Positions 7,631-13,766 of a stretch of DNA of 37,478 nt are shown here, in pieces (position 1 is the stretch's first letter; the number at the start of each line of letters is the position of its first letter). The stretch comes from Bacteriovoracaceae bacterium (lineage in GTDB: Bacteria > Bdellovibrionota > Bacteriovoracia > Bacteriovoracales > Bacteriovoracaceae), in NCBI GenBank assembly GCA_947448205.1, contig CANFNL010000006.1:1-37478 (forward strand). The letters run 5' to 3'. The notes under the pieces were generated by a model. The model was not told the DNA's origin. It ran no database searches and saw only the letters and a program-made list of their open reading frames with translations. The translations under genes and the position numbers were made by a program.

Positions 7631-8176
7631 TTAAAAAACCTTTAATTCGTCTAAAACTTGTTTTTGTAGTCTGATCGCATCTTCATCAGAGAGTCCTGCC
7701 AGTTCACTAAATTCGTGAAAGACAAGTGCTGTAGCCTGAAGTGGAACTTCATTTTTTTCACATTTAGCTGCAATGGTAAAAGCGCTAATACAAACTGAAT
7801 GATGACTTTGACCAAAGGTACTGCCGTCAAATTGATTTCCTTGGCTATCGTAACAAGGCTTATCAAGAGGGGAGTCAATAGTGATTTCTTCCAAAACTTC
7901 GTGGATGTTATTTTCGCCATCAGCAAATAGTGAAGTGTAAAGCTTCAAACTCTCAAAATCCATATTACCACTTTTATAAAGTGAGTACTTTGCGTTAACA
8001 AATTTTTGCAGTAAATTCTTTGAACCTTTTATAATGGCCCTAATTTCTTTGGGGTCTTGAACTTCAGCAGGAGCAGTAGGCGATATTAAACTTCCGCCCC
8101 CGCCAGAGACTCCACCAAGATTTTTAGCTTGAAGGCCAAAAGAAAAAAAGAGCACTATTACAGATAAAAACTTCAT
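7631..8176 (-). CDS. exported protein with altered zincin-like motif
   Basis: This encodes 181 aa with a signal peptide ending near residue 17 (LQA|KN), followed by a Gly/Ser-rich stretch (GGVSGGGGSL, 21-30). The C-terminal third has ALVFHEFSELAGLSDEDAIRLQ around 150-171. Its HEFSE (154-158) sits where related exported proteins of these bacteria often have HExxH, followed by a similar GxSDExA helix. The second His is replaced by Glu, so this may be an inactive or differently metal-bound relative. Three cysteines (108, 129, 139) may form a disulphide. It lies 36 bp upstream of the b562-like gene on the same strand and could share its transcript. No function is assigned. Confidence 0.6.
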   Translation of the reverse strand: MKFLSVIVLFFSFGLQAKNLGGVSGGGGSLISPTAPAEVQDPKEIRAIIKGSKNLLQKFVNAKYSLYKSGNMDFESLKLYTSLFADGENNIHEVLEEITIDSPLDKPCYDSQGNQFDGSTFGQSHHSVCISAFTIAAKCEKNEVPLQATALVFHEFSELAGLSDEDAIRLQKQVLDELKVF

Positions 8177-8248
8177 AGAGACCTACCTTTATTAGTTTTC
8201 TATAACATATTTTTATCAAGCATAGACGTAACCGTGCAATTATTATTC

Positions 8249-8282
8249 ACTAAAATTGTAGTGACTAATTTAGTAATACTAA
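8249..8282. promoter_or_regulatory. cluster of ACTAA/TTAGT repeats
   Basis: Three ACTAA copies (8249, 8264, 8278) and one TTAGT (8270) are packed in 34 bp between divergent genes, about 25 bp before the TIGR02147 gene. TTAGT-AAT-ACTAA forms a dyad at 8270-8282. This is a candidate operator, possibly autoregulatory. Confidence 0.35.
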
Positions 8283-8306
8283 ATATTATCATTTAGGGGA
8301 GTTGAT

Positions 8307-9119
8307 ATGAAAAAGTCATCTATTTATGAATACAAGAGTTACAAGCAGTTTATCTTAGATTGGATCGATAAGACGCCTAACCTTGGTCGTGGACAACGAA
8401 AACAAATTGCAGAGGCCATTGGTTGCCAAAACCCCTTTATTACTCACGTCTTGTCAGGAGATTACCATTTTAGCCTGGAACAAGCTGAAGCTTGTGCTCG
8501 CTATATGGAGTTGAGTGAAGTGGATAGCGAATTTTTTATTTTATTGGTTCTAAGAGAGCGCTCTGGAACTAAAACTCTAGAAAATATTTTTGGTAAGCAG
8601 ATCTCGCAAAGATGCGAGCAACACTCAGTTTTGAAAAAGCGATTGAATATTAAAGAGAGTATGCAATTAGAAGATCAAATGATTTATTACAGCAGTTGGC
8701 ATTATGCTGCCATTCATATGGCGCTGATGATTCCTGAACTTCAAAATGTCAGTAGCCTTACTCGTTATTTCAATCTTCCGGTGGCCAGGATTTTATCGGT
8801 GCTACAATTTTTGGGCGATAATAATTTGATTGAACAAAAAGGCTCCAATTACAAGATTAAAAAATCTGTATTGCACTTGGAAAAAGATTCACCCATTCTC
8901 ACTCAGCACCATAGCCATTGGCGCTTAAAGGCCATTGAAGCGATTCAAACGCCTAGGCAAGATAATCTTCACTATTCGGGGATTATGTCCTTGTCTAAAG
9001 ATGATTATGAGTGGGTGAGAGAGAAGTTAGCGCTTTTATTAGAAGAAGTTGTGGAGCGCCTTGCCCCTTCCAAGGATGAAAAGCTTGCAACCCTCTGTTT
9101 TGACCTCTTTCAAATATAA
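8307..9119 (+). CDS. TIGR02147 family protein (probable DNA-binding regulator)
   Basis: This encodes 270 aa, the normal length for this family, which is expanded in Fibrobacter and Bdellovibrio relatives. The opening SIYEYKSYKQFILDWI is the family signature. The following segment GRGQRKQIAEAIGCQNPFITHVLSG (about 27-51) is a helix-turn-helix of the lambda-repressor type. The middle (FFILLVLRERSGT) and the SSWHYAAIHMAL region (about 128-140) are also typical. The C-terminal part predicts as helical, with a second winged-helix-like segment at about 150-190 (LTRYFNLPVARILSVLQFL, then GDNNLIEQKG). GGGGAG lies 6 bases before ATG. The family is assumed to be regulatory; targets are unknown. The repeat cluster just upstream could be its own site. 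Confidence 0.8.
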   Translation: MKKSSIYEYKSYKQFILDWIDKTPNLGRGQRKQIAEAIGCQNPFITHVLSGDYHFSLEQAEACARYMELSEVDSEFFILLVLRERSGTKTLENIFGKQISQRCEQHSVLKKRLNIKESMQLEDQMIYYSSWHYAAIHMALMIPELQNVSSLTRYFNLPVARILSVLQFLGDNNLIEQKGSNYKIKKSVLHLEKDSPILTQHHSHWRLKAIEAIQTPRQDNLHYSGIMSLSKDDYEWVREKLALLLEEVVERLAPSKDEKLATLCFDLFQI

Positions 9120-9178
9120 TTTACTGAGTTGTCTTAATTGTTTTTACCAATTATTACAAAATAATTACATTGCAAAAA

Positions 9179-9199
9179 ACCATATTATTTTTATATGGT
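9179..9199. repeat. inverted repeat downstream of the TIGR02147 gene
   Basis: ACCATAT, a 7-nt loop (9186-9192) and ATATGGT form a 7-bp stem 60 bp after the TIGR02147 stop. No T-run follows directly, so it may be a weak terminator or an operator for the next gene. Confidence 0.35.
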
Positions 9200-9267
9200 C
9201 CTCATTTTAAAATTGTCGAATTAAAAAAAAAGTGTAAATTGCTCTACAATTACTTGTCTTTAACAAC

Positions 9268-9285
9268 AAGCAAAATATTTTGCTT
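9268..9285. promoter_or_regulatory. perfect 18-bp palindrome before the Ala/Lys-rich gene
   Basis: AAGCAAAATATTTTGCTT is a perfect dyad ending about 8 bp before the GGGAG ribosome site of the next gene. It could be an operator or an mRNA hairpin next to the ribosome site. Confidence 0.45.
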
Positions 9286-9302
9286 AAAAAATGGGAGTCC
9301 AC

Positions 9303-9629
9303 ATGAAATCATTGATCGTAATCGCTCTTGCTCTAACTTCAGTTGCAGCTTTTTCAGCTACAGAAACTAAAATTGCAGCTAAAAATGAAGTAAAAACTGC
9401 AGCTAAAGCTGAATCAAAAGCTGAATCAAAAGCTTGTGCAAACCTTAAAGGTGCTGAACTTTCTGCTTGCGAAGCTAAAAACGTAAAATCAAACTCTGCA
9501 GTTGCAGAAGTTAAAACAGAAGCTAAAAAAGAAGAAAAAGTAGCTAAAAAAGTTTCTAAAAAAGATTCTAACTTGACTGCTAAGAACACAAAATCTGCAG
9601 CAGCTACTTCTGAAGCAGCTAAAAAATAA
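9303..9629 (+). CDS. Ala/Lys-rich exported low-complexity protein
   Basis: This encodes 108 aa. The start at 9303 is chosen because GGGAG lies 6 bases before it; an ATG at 9291 has no such site. A signal peptide ends near residue 17-18 (AFSA|TE). The mature protein is almost all Ala, Lys, Glu and Ser (AKAESKAESKA and similar), with a short island holding two cysteines (ACANLKGAELSACEAKN). The gene contains a 12-nt tandem duplication (9408-9431), suggesting growth by slippage. Such proteins are common in Bdellovibrio relatives and have no assigned role; binding to polyanions in the periplasm is possible. A strong terminator follows directly, and low use of rare codons suggests high expression. 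Confidence 0.72.
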   Translation: MKSLIVIALALTSVAAFSATETKIAAKNEVKTAAKAESKAESKACANLKGAELSACEAKNVKSNSAVAEVKTEAKKEEKVAKKVSKKDSNLTAKNTKSAAATSEAAKK

Positions 9630-9651
9630 TTTTAATAAATTATTCTTTATC

Positions 9652-9683
9652 AAAAAAGGGAACCATTGGTTCCCTTTTTTTTT
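9652..9683. terminator. rho-independent terminator, usable in both directions
   Basis: Six A, GGGAACC (9658-9664), loop ATT, GGTTCCC (9668-9674) and nine T. It lies between the Ala/Lys-rich gene and the convergent 50-codon gene. Confidence 0.88.
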
Positions 9684-9702
9684 GTTTGGACAGTATTGGA
9701 GA

Positions 9703-9855
9703 TCAAGCTGCAACACTTAAATCTTTTTCAGTTTCTGGAGCCAACAGCATTGTTTCTTTTTTAGCTAAGTTTATCAAATACCTAGGTTGATGTAGACGAA
9801 CAGCATTCGAAATAATTTCTAAAAAAACAATTACCGCCATCGCTAATCTTTTCAT
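9703..9855 (-). CDS. small protein, 50 aa, unknown
   Basis: This is a short reading frame with a good ribosome site (AGGAG, 6 bases before ATG) and a terminator behind it. The first 17 residues, MKRLAMAVIVFLEIISN, could be a short membrane helix or an uncleaved signal; the rest is amphipathic and ends KDLSVAA. I recognise no family. It is divergent from the LysR-type gene, so it could be a target of that regulator, although LysR proteins often sit opposite what they control and this is only positional. Its reality rests on the ribosome site, the codon pattern and the neat fit between terminator and promoter region. Confidence 0.55.
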   Translation of the reverse strand: MKRLAMAVIVFLEIISNAVRLHQPRYLINLAKKETMLLAPETEKDLSVAA

Positions 9856-9928
9856 AAAAAACTCCTATGCACTTTTCAAACCTATTTATGTATTTGCAAC
9901 ACTTCTGCCATAATATAAGTTTTTTATA

Positions 9929-9956
9929 TTGATGGTATTTTGATGGGTTGTATAAT
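9929..9956 (+). promoter_or_regulatory. probable promoter of the NhaR-like gene
   Basis: TTGATG, a 16-bp spacer and a perfect TATAAT. Initiation near 9963 would give a leader of about 145 nt before the LysR-type start, which holds a possible short ORF. Confidence 0.5.
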
Positions 9957-9994
9957 TTGCGTCTGCATTACAATAAAAAAACTGCAGGAAGTAT

Positions 9995-10111
9995 ATGATT
10001 ACTGCCCCCTTCATTGAGGCAAAAAGTCTTTGCTCCAATAGACTTGATAAATTTTTTTCACTATGCCATCTTCTCAACTTTATCTCGCCCTCAAAACCGG
10101 AGGTTCTATGA
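9995..10111 (+). CDS. possible 38-codon leader ORF
   Basis: This is an open frame preceded by AGGAAG 4 bases before ATG. Its TGA overlaps the ATG of the LysR-type gene (ATGA), so the two could be translationally coupled. The peptide (MITAPFIEAKSLC at the start) resembles nothing I know. Within it lies an inverted repeat AAGTCT-N10-AGACTT followed by a T-rich stretch, which would allow attenuation-like folding. A chance open frame is quite possible. Confidence 0.3.
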   Translation: MITAPFIEAKSLCSNRLDKFFSLCHLLNFISPSKPEVL

Positions 10112-11100
10112 GTTTTAATTACAACCATCTCTATTATTTTTATGTTGCTGCAAAAGTTGGAGGCATTACCGCTGCTGCTGAAGAACTGCATGTCAGTCAA
10201 CCAAGCCTAAGTAGTCAGCTTAAAGTTCTGGAAGAATTTCTGGGCTTAAAGTTGTTTGAGAAAGTCGGTCGAAGAAACAAGCTTACAGACAGTGGAAGCC
10301 TTATCTATGAATATTGTAGAAAGATGTTTGAAGTCTCTGCCAAGATGAAGAGCTCAATCTCAAAATCAAATCCTACAAATAATAAAAAAATTAAAATTGG
10401 TGTATCGAGTGAATTAGAAAAAGAATTTATAACAGAAGTTCTTAGTCATTATTTGGGACAATTGCCAATAAAGGAAAGACCCCAGATAAATATTTTTTCA
10501 GGAACAGCAAATCAATTGATAGACCATTTGCATTTTGGAGAAATTGACTTGCTCGTCTCAAGTGAGACAATTATAGATCAGGAATACTATGAATTGCAAG
10601 AAGTGCAAGTTCCAATTGTGCTATGTTGTTCAAAGAAAACTAATCGATTTGAAATTGACATGGATGAAGTGAGTTTATCTTCAGAAACAATTGTGAGTGA
10701 AATCTTAAAAACAAAAAATATGCACTGGGTACTTCCTTCAGGACCGATGGCACTTCGTTCTCAGATAGATAAATTTTTTGATGAAAGAAAAATAGATAAA
10801 AATATTGTATTTGAAAGTGATAGTCTTCCCGCTATTGTCAGGTCAGTTCAAAATGATTTAGGACTATCCTTTCTCCCTCTTTTTAATGTGACAAGCCAAG
10901 CAAGTGGACAATCACTTCTTAGAATTGGAGCAAAAAAAGATTCTTGGATTTTTAGAATTTCTCTCGGTTGTCATGTGAAAAATAAATATGATCGATTGAT
11001 TGTTGATGTTGCAAAAGCATTTAAAGAAAAAGTTGAGCAAGAAAACAAGCAAGTAAAAGAAGTTACCAATTTAGATAGTTCATTAATGAGTCTTGCATAA
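10108..11100 (+). CDS. LysR-type regulator, NhaR-like
   Basis: This encodes 330 aa. The start at 10108 follows GGAGG by 5 bases; an upstream ATG at 10063 would add 15 residues with no site. The N-terminus MSFNYNHLYYFYVAAKVGG and the winged helix (about 18-60, with ITAAAEELHVSQPSLSSQLK as the recognition part) are close in wording to NhaR, the LysR-type activator of sodium/proton antiport genes. The effector-binding half (about 90-300) has the usual two-lobed pattern; the PSGPMALRSQIDKFF stretch also recalls NhaR. No antiporter gene is adjacent, so the target is unknown. The C-terminal tail is longer and more charged than usual. Confidence 0.82.
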   Translation: MSFNYNHLYYFYVAAKVGGITAAAEELHVSQPSLSSQLKVLEEFLGLKLFEKVGRRNKLTDSGSLIYEYCRKMFEVSAKMKSSISKSNPTNNKKIKIGVSSELEKEFITEVLSHYLGQLPIKERPQINIFSGTANQLIDHLHFGEIDLLVSSETIIDQEYYELQEVQVPIVLCCSKKTNRFEIDMDEVSLSSETIVSEILKTKNMHWVLPSGPMALRSQIDKFFDERKIDKNIVFESDSLPAIVRSVQNDLGLSFLPLFNVTSQASGQSLLRIGAKKDSWIFRISLGCHVKNKYDRLIVDVAKAFKEKVEQENKQVKEVTNLDSSLMSLA

Positions 11101-11190
11101 TTTAAAAAAATGAACTCTTTTAATTTTTGTATTTTGTTTTTTAACTTTTCTTTGGAAACATCTTAGCTTCATCTTTTAAGAGGAGGTAAA

Positions 11191-11430
11191 ATGAAGTTAG
11201 TAGAAAATGTAAAGCCGATGATGAGGAGAGATCGTTCAAGTGATTACGAACTAGCTGAACTACGAGAGCATGTTGAAAATATTTCGTTTAATATTTCTAA
11301 GGTTTATCGTCATGTTGAAAAACATTCTCGCAAAAAAGTGAGAAAAGAAGTTGATTATGACAGAAGTAATTTGAAGAAAAAATTTAGCTCAAAAGATAGA
11401 GCGAAAATTAAGGGGGTGCATTTTTATTAA
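11191..11430 (+). CDS. small basic protein, 79 aa, unknown
   Basis: This has a very strong ribosome site (GAGGAGG, 5 bases before ATG). The protein is charged and helical: ELAELREHVENISFNISKVY (about 21-40) predicts as an amphipathic helix, and the rest is Arg/Lys-rich (KHSRKKVRKEV, KKKFSSKDRAKIKG). No cysteines or membrane segment are present. It could bind nucleic acid or be a small partner of the regulator upstream, but there is no family evidence. Its last 23 bp overlap the convergent cyclic-nucleotide-binding-like gene, so no separate terminator exists between them. Confidence 0.55.
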   Translation: MKLVENVKPMMRRDRSSDYELAELREHVENISFNISKVYRHVEKHSRKKVRKEVDYDRSNLKKKFSSKDRAKIKGVHFY

Positions 11431-11764
11431 AAAAAATACGAGTCCATGGTTTTTTCAACTCTGATTTTCCTATAGCTAAAACGATCGAATTTTTTTTCAC
11501 GTAGACATTTGTATTAGCAGCTAAGTTGACTAAAATTTCCCTCATTCCCCATGTTGAGTGAGGGCCAATTTCTGCCATGAGTTTGTTGTTGCTGTTGTAT
11601 AAAAATGCAGATCCTTTAAGAATTCTAAAACCCATTATTGGAATTTTATTATTCTCTAAAATTTTTGTATCAAAATTTAAATTGTAGAGATGTTTAGAGA
11701 TCTTGCTATTTTTGGAGAAAAGTAAAATGGCTATATCTGCTAAATATCCTATTATCCATTTCAT
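11408..11764 (-). CDS. cyclic-nucleotide-binding-like domain protein (second of pair)
   Basis: This encodes 118 aa. The middle part follows the cNMP-binding fold by eye: IMGFRILKGSAFLYNSNNK, then LMAEIGPHSTWGMREILVN, then VYVKKNSIVLAIGKSEL, in the order G-x-a-L-y / P-g-s-x-x-G / s-x-x-l-x-I. The N-terminus MKWIIGYLADIAILLF is hydrophobic and could be a membrane-contacting helix. The phosphate-binding RxxxA signature of true cAMP binders is absent, so ligand binding is doubtful. The ATG overlaps the stop of the upstream gene (ATGA), implying coupling. There is no DNA-binding domain. Confidence 0.5.
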   Translation of the reverse strand: MKWIIGYLADIAILLFSKNSKISKHLYNLNFDTKILENNKIPIMGFRILKGSAFLYNSNNKLMAEIGPHSTWGMREILVNLAANTNVYVKKNSIVLAIGKSELKKPWTRIFFNKNAPP

Positions 11765-12105
11765 GAAATTTCTCCCATCGAAATATTAAATTCATGTTCT
11801 AGAAAATATTTATCAAAAAAATAAATGAGTGAATCGATCTTTGCTCTAGCATCAAAAGGATAACAGGTGAGACTTAAATCCTCACAAAGTATCTTGTCAG
11901 AAGGTAGAAAGCTGTTGATTAAAAAATCTTCTTCATTTTTATAGATCAATTCTATAATGCCACTATAAATATACATGACACCAAATACAGGTGCTCCTTT
12001 TTTAAAGAGGTATTCACCATTTTTATAAAAGTTAGCTACTCCATATAAGGGATAATGGCTGTGGATTAGTTTTTGTAGGCCTTTAGTGAGAGTTGTAGCT
12101 GGCAT
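11761..12105 (-). CDS. cyclic-nucleotide-binding-like domain protein (first of pair)
   Basis: This encodes 114 aa, starting at 12105 because GGAGG lies 5 bases before this ATG; the longer frame from 12117 would use the ribosome site itself as codons. The segment NGEYLFKKGAPVFGVMYIYSG followed by IIELIYKNEE and FLPSDKILCEDLSL is the beta-barrel half of a Crp/Fnr-type effector domain. The GE...RxxA cassette that grips the cAMP phosphate is not intact (DLSLTCYPFDARAK). There is no helix-turn-helix. It resembles stand-alone cNMP-like domains of delta-type bacteria. It is coupled to a second such gene, so a hetero-complex is plausible. Confidence 0.6.
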   Translation of the reverse strand: MPATTLTKGLQKLIHSHYPLYGVANFYKNGEYLFKKGAPVFGVMYIYSGIIELIYKNEEDFLINSFLPSDKILCEDLSLTCYPFDARAKIDSLIYFFDKYFLEHEFNISMGEIS

Positions 12106-12208
12106 AGTAACCTCCATTTAGTAAAAAGGGGGTACGACATCAGCATATGATAGAAAAAGTGATATCTCAAATGATGAGTAGTTTATAAAACGATTTTGAT
12201 AGATAAAC

Positions 12209-12232
12209 GCTGGGAGTTGGGCTTCTCCCAGC
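12209..12232 (-). terminator. hairpin after the 52-aa gene
   Basis: GCTGGGAG, 8-nt loop and CTCCCAGC: a GC-rich 8-bp stem in an AT-rich gap, 13 bp beyond the stop of the small gene on the minus strand. There is no clear T-run, so termination strength is uncertain. Confidence 0.5.
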
Positions 12233-12245
12233 TCAATGGTATAAA

Positions 12246-12404
12246 TTACTTATTTTTTGTAATTGGCTTCTCTGGTGAGAAACTCTCTTGGCCCGCTTTT
12301 TTCTTTTCCTTTTCAGATGATACCTGAGATTTTCCAGCAGAACCTGAGCCAGGTGTTTTACTTGATTGGGTATTACTTGTTGTGTGTTCTCTAGTTTTTG
12401 GCAT
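12246..12404 (-). CDS. small hydrophilic disordered protein, 52 aa
   Basis: AAAGGAG precedes the chosen ATG by 7 bases; an in-frame ATG two codons earlier is too close to the site. The peptide is nearly all Ser, Thr, Lys, Gln, Glu and Gly (PKTREHTTSNTQSSK, then SEKEKKKAGQES), without hydrophobic core, cysteine or membrane segment, so it should be disordered. Composition recalls small stress-induced hydrophilins. It sits between the cNMP-like pair and the secreted nuclease on the same strand, with a GC-rich hairpin behind it. No family is recognised. Confidence 0.6.
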   Translation of the reverse strand: MPKTREHTTSNTQSSKTPGSGSAGKSQVSSEKEKKKAGQESFSPEKPITKNK

Positions 12405-12505
12405 TATCATTCTCCTTTATTTTGAAAACCAATATAGTTTTCAATAATTAAGAGTTTGCGATAGTTGCTTTAAAATAAAAAAGACAAAATTAAAATGAAA
12501 CTTAT

Positions 12506-13396
12506 TTATTGGGCGTCGCTATCAAAGTTATTTGCAGTGCGAGTAATGCTTACTCCGGATTCTTTTTCAACTTCCTCAATCGTTGTAACATATTTTTGCC
12601 AATCCATTCTATTGCTGCTTTGATTTATCAAGGGAGCTAAACACCTTTGAGGATTATTAAGTGGGCTACTACCATCTTGAAGGACATTGGGCATAATAAC
12701 TGCGATGGTTGGAGTCTCGCTATTGATATCTTTAGCCGTTTGATCTGCATTTATAAAATAAATAATCTTAAAGTTCTTTGAAGGCACAGGTATGTCTTTA
12801 TTGGGTCCAATTTTCCCATAATCGAGCTCGTAGATAGGTCCAGCGATAATATATGCTTTTTTACCATTTTGTTGAACTACGTTGCGAGTGTATTGCTCTA
12901 GATGCTCCCAGATCACTCTGTTTAGGTAAGGTGTTTGCGGAATCATATTACTCATTAAAAAAGTAGCCTCATTATTGGCGATATCATCGGTTCTGTCTGC
13001 CGAAGGTATTTGATGACCGCGGTCAAAGCAGCTTCCTTTGTATTCTGTAGAATCGACAGCATGGCTATTTGCTGGGTTTTGATTCAAAAATGATTCTAGC
13101 TCATTATCGATCATAAAATTATTTGATCTCCCACTAGTGCCTATTTGATTTGCTTCAAGTTTCCAAGCGACCCAATTAGGGGAGCGATTGTTTTTATTGT
13201 AGGATATGACATATTGAGATCTGGAAAGTATGATTTCAGGTTTAGTTGTTTCAGGAACTTTTAGTGCAATATTGGGATTATTTGAAAGTGGGATACTGCC
13301 TAAGACTGTTTCTATTTTTGCTTGCGCAGTGAGTTGAAATAAAGCAAGGATGAAAAAAACAATAGAGAGTATAGTGTTCTGTTTGATTATTTTCAT
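12506..13396 (-). CDS. secreted DNA/RNA non-specific endonuclease (NUC1/EndoG type)
   Basis: This encodes 296 aa, started at 13396 because it gives a clean signal peptide (hydrophobic 9-22, cleavage near AQA|K at 26-27) behind GAGGA; the frame is open to 13429. The catalytic motif DRGHQIPSADR holds the general-base histidine H128. The NMIPQTPYLNRVIWEHLE stretch holds N159 and E167, spaced 8 apart like N119 and E127 of the Serratia nuclease, so the magnesium site is intact. The enzyme should cut DNA and RNA in the periplasm or outside the cell. In a predatory or scavenging lifestyle it would digest released nucleic acid (inference). No immunity-type gene is adjacent, as expected for an exported enzyme. 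Confidence 0.85.
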   Translation of the reverse strand: MKIIKQNTILSIVFFILALFQLTAQAKIETVLGSIPLSNNPNIALKVPETTKPEIILSRSQYVISYNKNNRSPNWVAWKLEANQIGTSGRSNNFMIDNELESFLNQNPANSHAVDSTEYKGSCFDRGHQIPSADRTDDIANNEATFLMSNMIPQTPYLNRVIWEHLEQYTRNVVQQNGKKAYIIAGPIYELDYGKIGPNKDIPVPSKNFKIIYFINADQTAKDINSETPTIAVIMPNVLQDGSSPLNNPQRCLAPLINQSSNRMDWQKYVTTIEEVEKESGVSITRTANNFDSDAQ

Positions 13397-13491
13397 TATC
13401 AATATATCCTCAATAGAGAAATAGGACATTTTAACTTTAGTTGATACTGAACATAAAAGATAGTTTTCAATTATTAGGATTTCATTAAATC

Positions 13492-13659
13492 TTATTCCCC
13501 CCAGTGTTCAAGGGGGCGATTTTGGTTCTCGTGTACCTGTTCTTTTTTTATATCTCTTTCGCGAGATTTTCGCTTTTCATAATCCTGTTTTTGAAGTTCT
13601 TTCTGTTTTGATTGTTCATTTTTTTTATGGTTATTTTTGTTTTTGAAAATTTCCTTCAT
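13492..13659 (-). CDS. small charged protein, 55 aa
   Basis: GGAGAGG lies 5 bases before ATG. The peptide is extremely rich in Lys, Gln, Glu, Asn and Arg (MKEIFKNKNNHKKNEQSKQ at the start), predicted as one long charged helix, and ends in RPLEHWGE. No family is recognised. It lies between the nuclease and the receiver/PilZ-like gene, and is similar in style to the 52-aa gene on the other side of the nuclease. The codon pattern and ribosome site support expression. Confidence 0.58.
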   Translation of the reverse strand: MKEIFKNKNNHKKNEQSKQKELQKQDYEKRKSRERDIKKEQVHENQNRPLEHWGE

Positions 13660-13766
13660 TTTAACCTCTCCATAAATTTATTTATAGAATCTATAGAAAT
13701 TTAAAGCTAAATTTAAAGAGATTGGAATATTTTTAATAATAAGAAATAAAAATGTGTGTGATAGGT

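Noticed and set aside
9170-9370. 66-aa open frame before the Ala/Lys-rich gene
   Set aside because: It overlaps the real gene, has no ribosome site and a composition unlike a protein. The palindrome and promoter region explain this stretch better.
9408-9431. 12-nt tandem repeat as a CRISPR or mobile-element trace
   Set aside because: Only two copies, in frame inside a low-complexity coding region; simple slippage explains it.
9284-9589. Long minus-strand frame opposite the Ala/Lys-rich gene
   Set aside because: It is the mirror of a low-complexity coding sequence; it has no ribosome site and overlaps the real gene fully.
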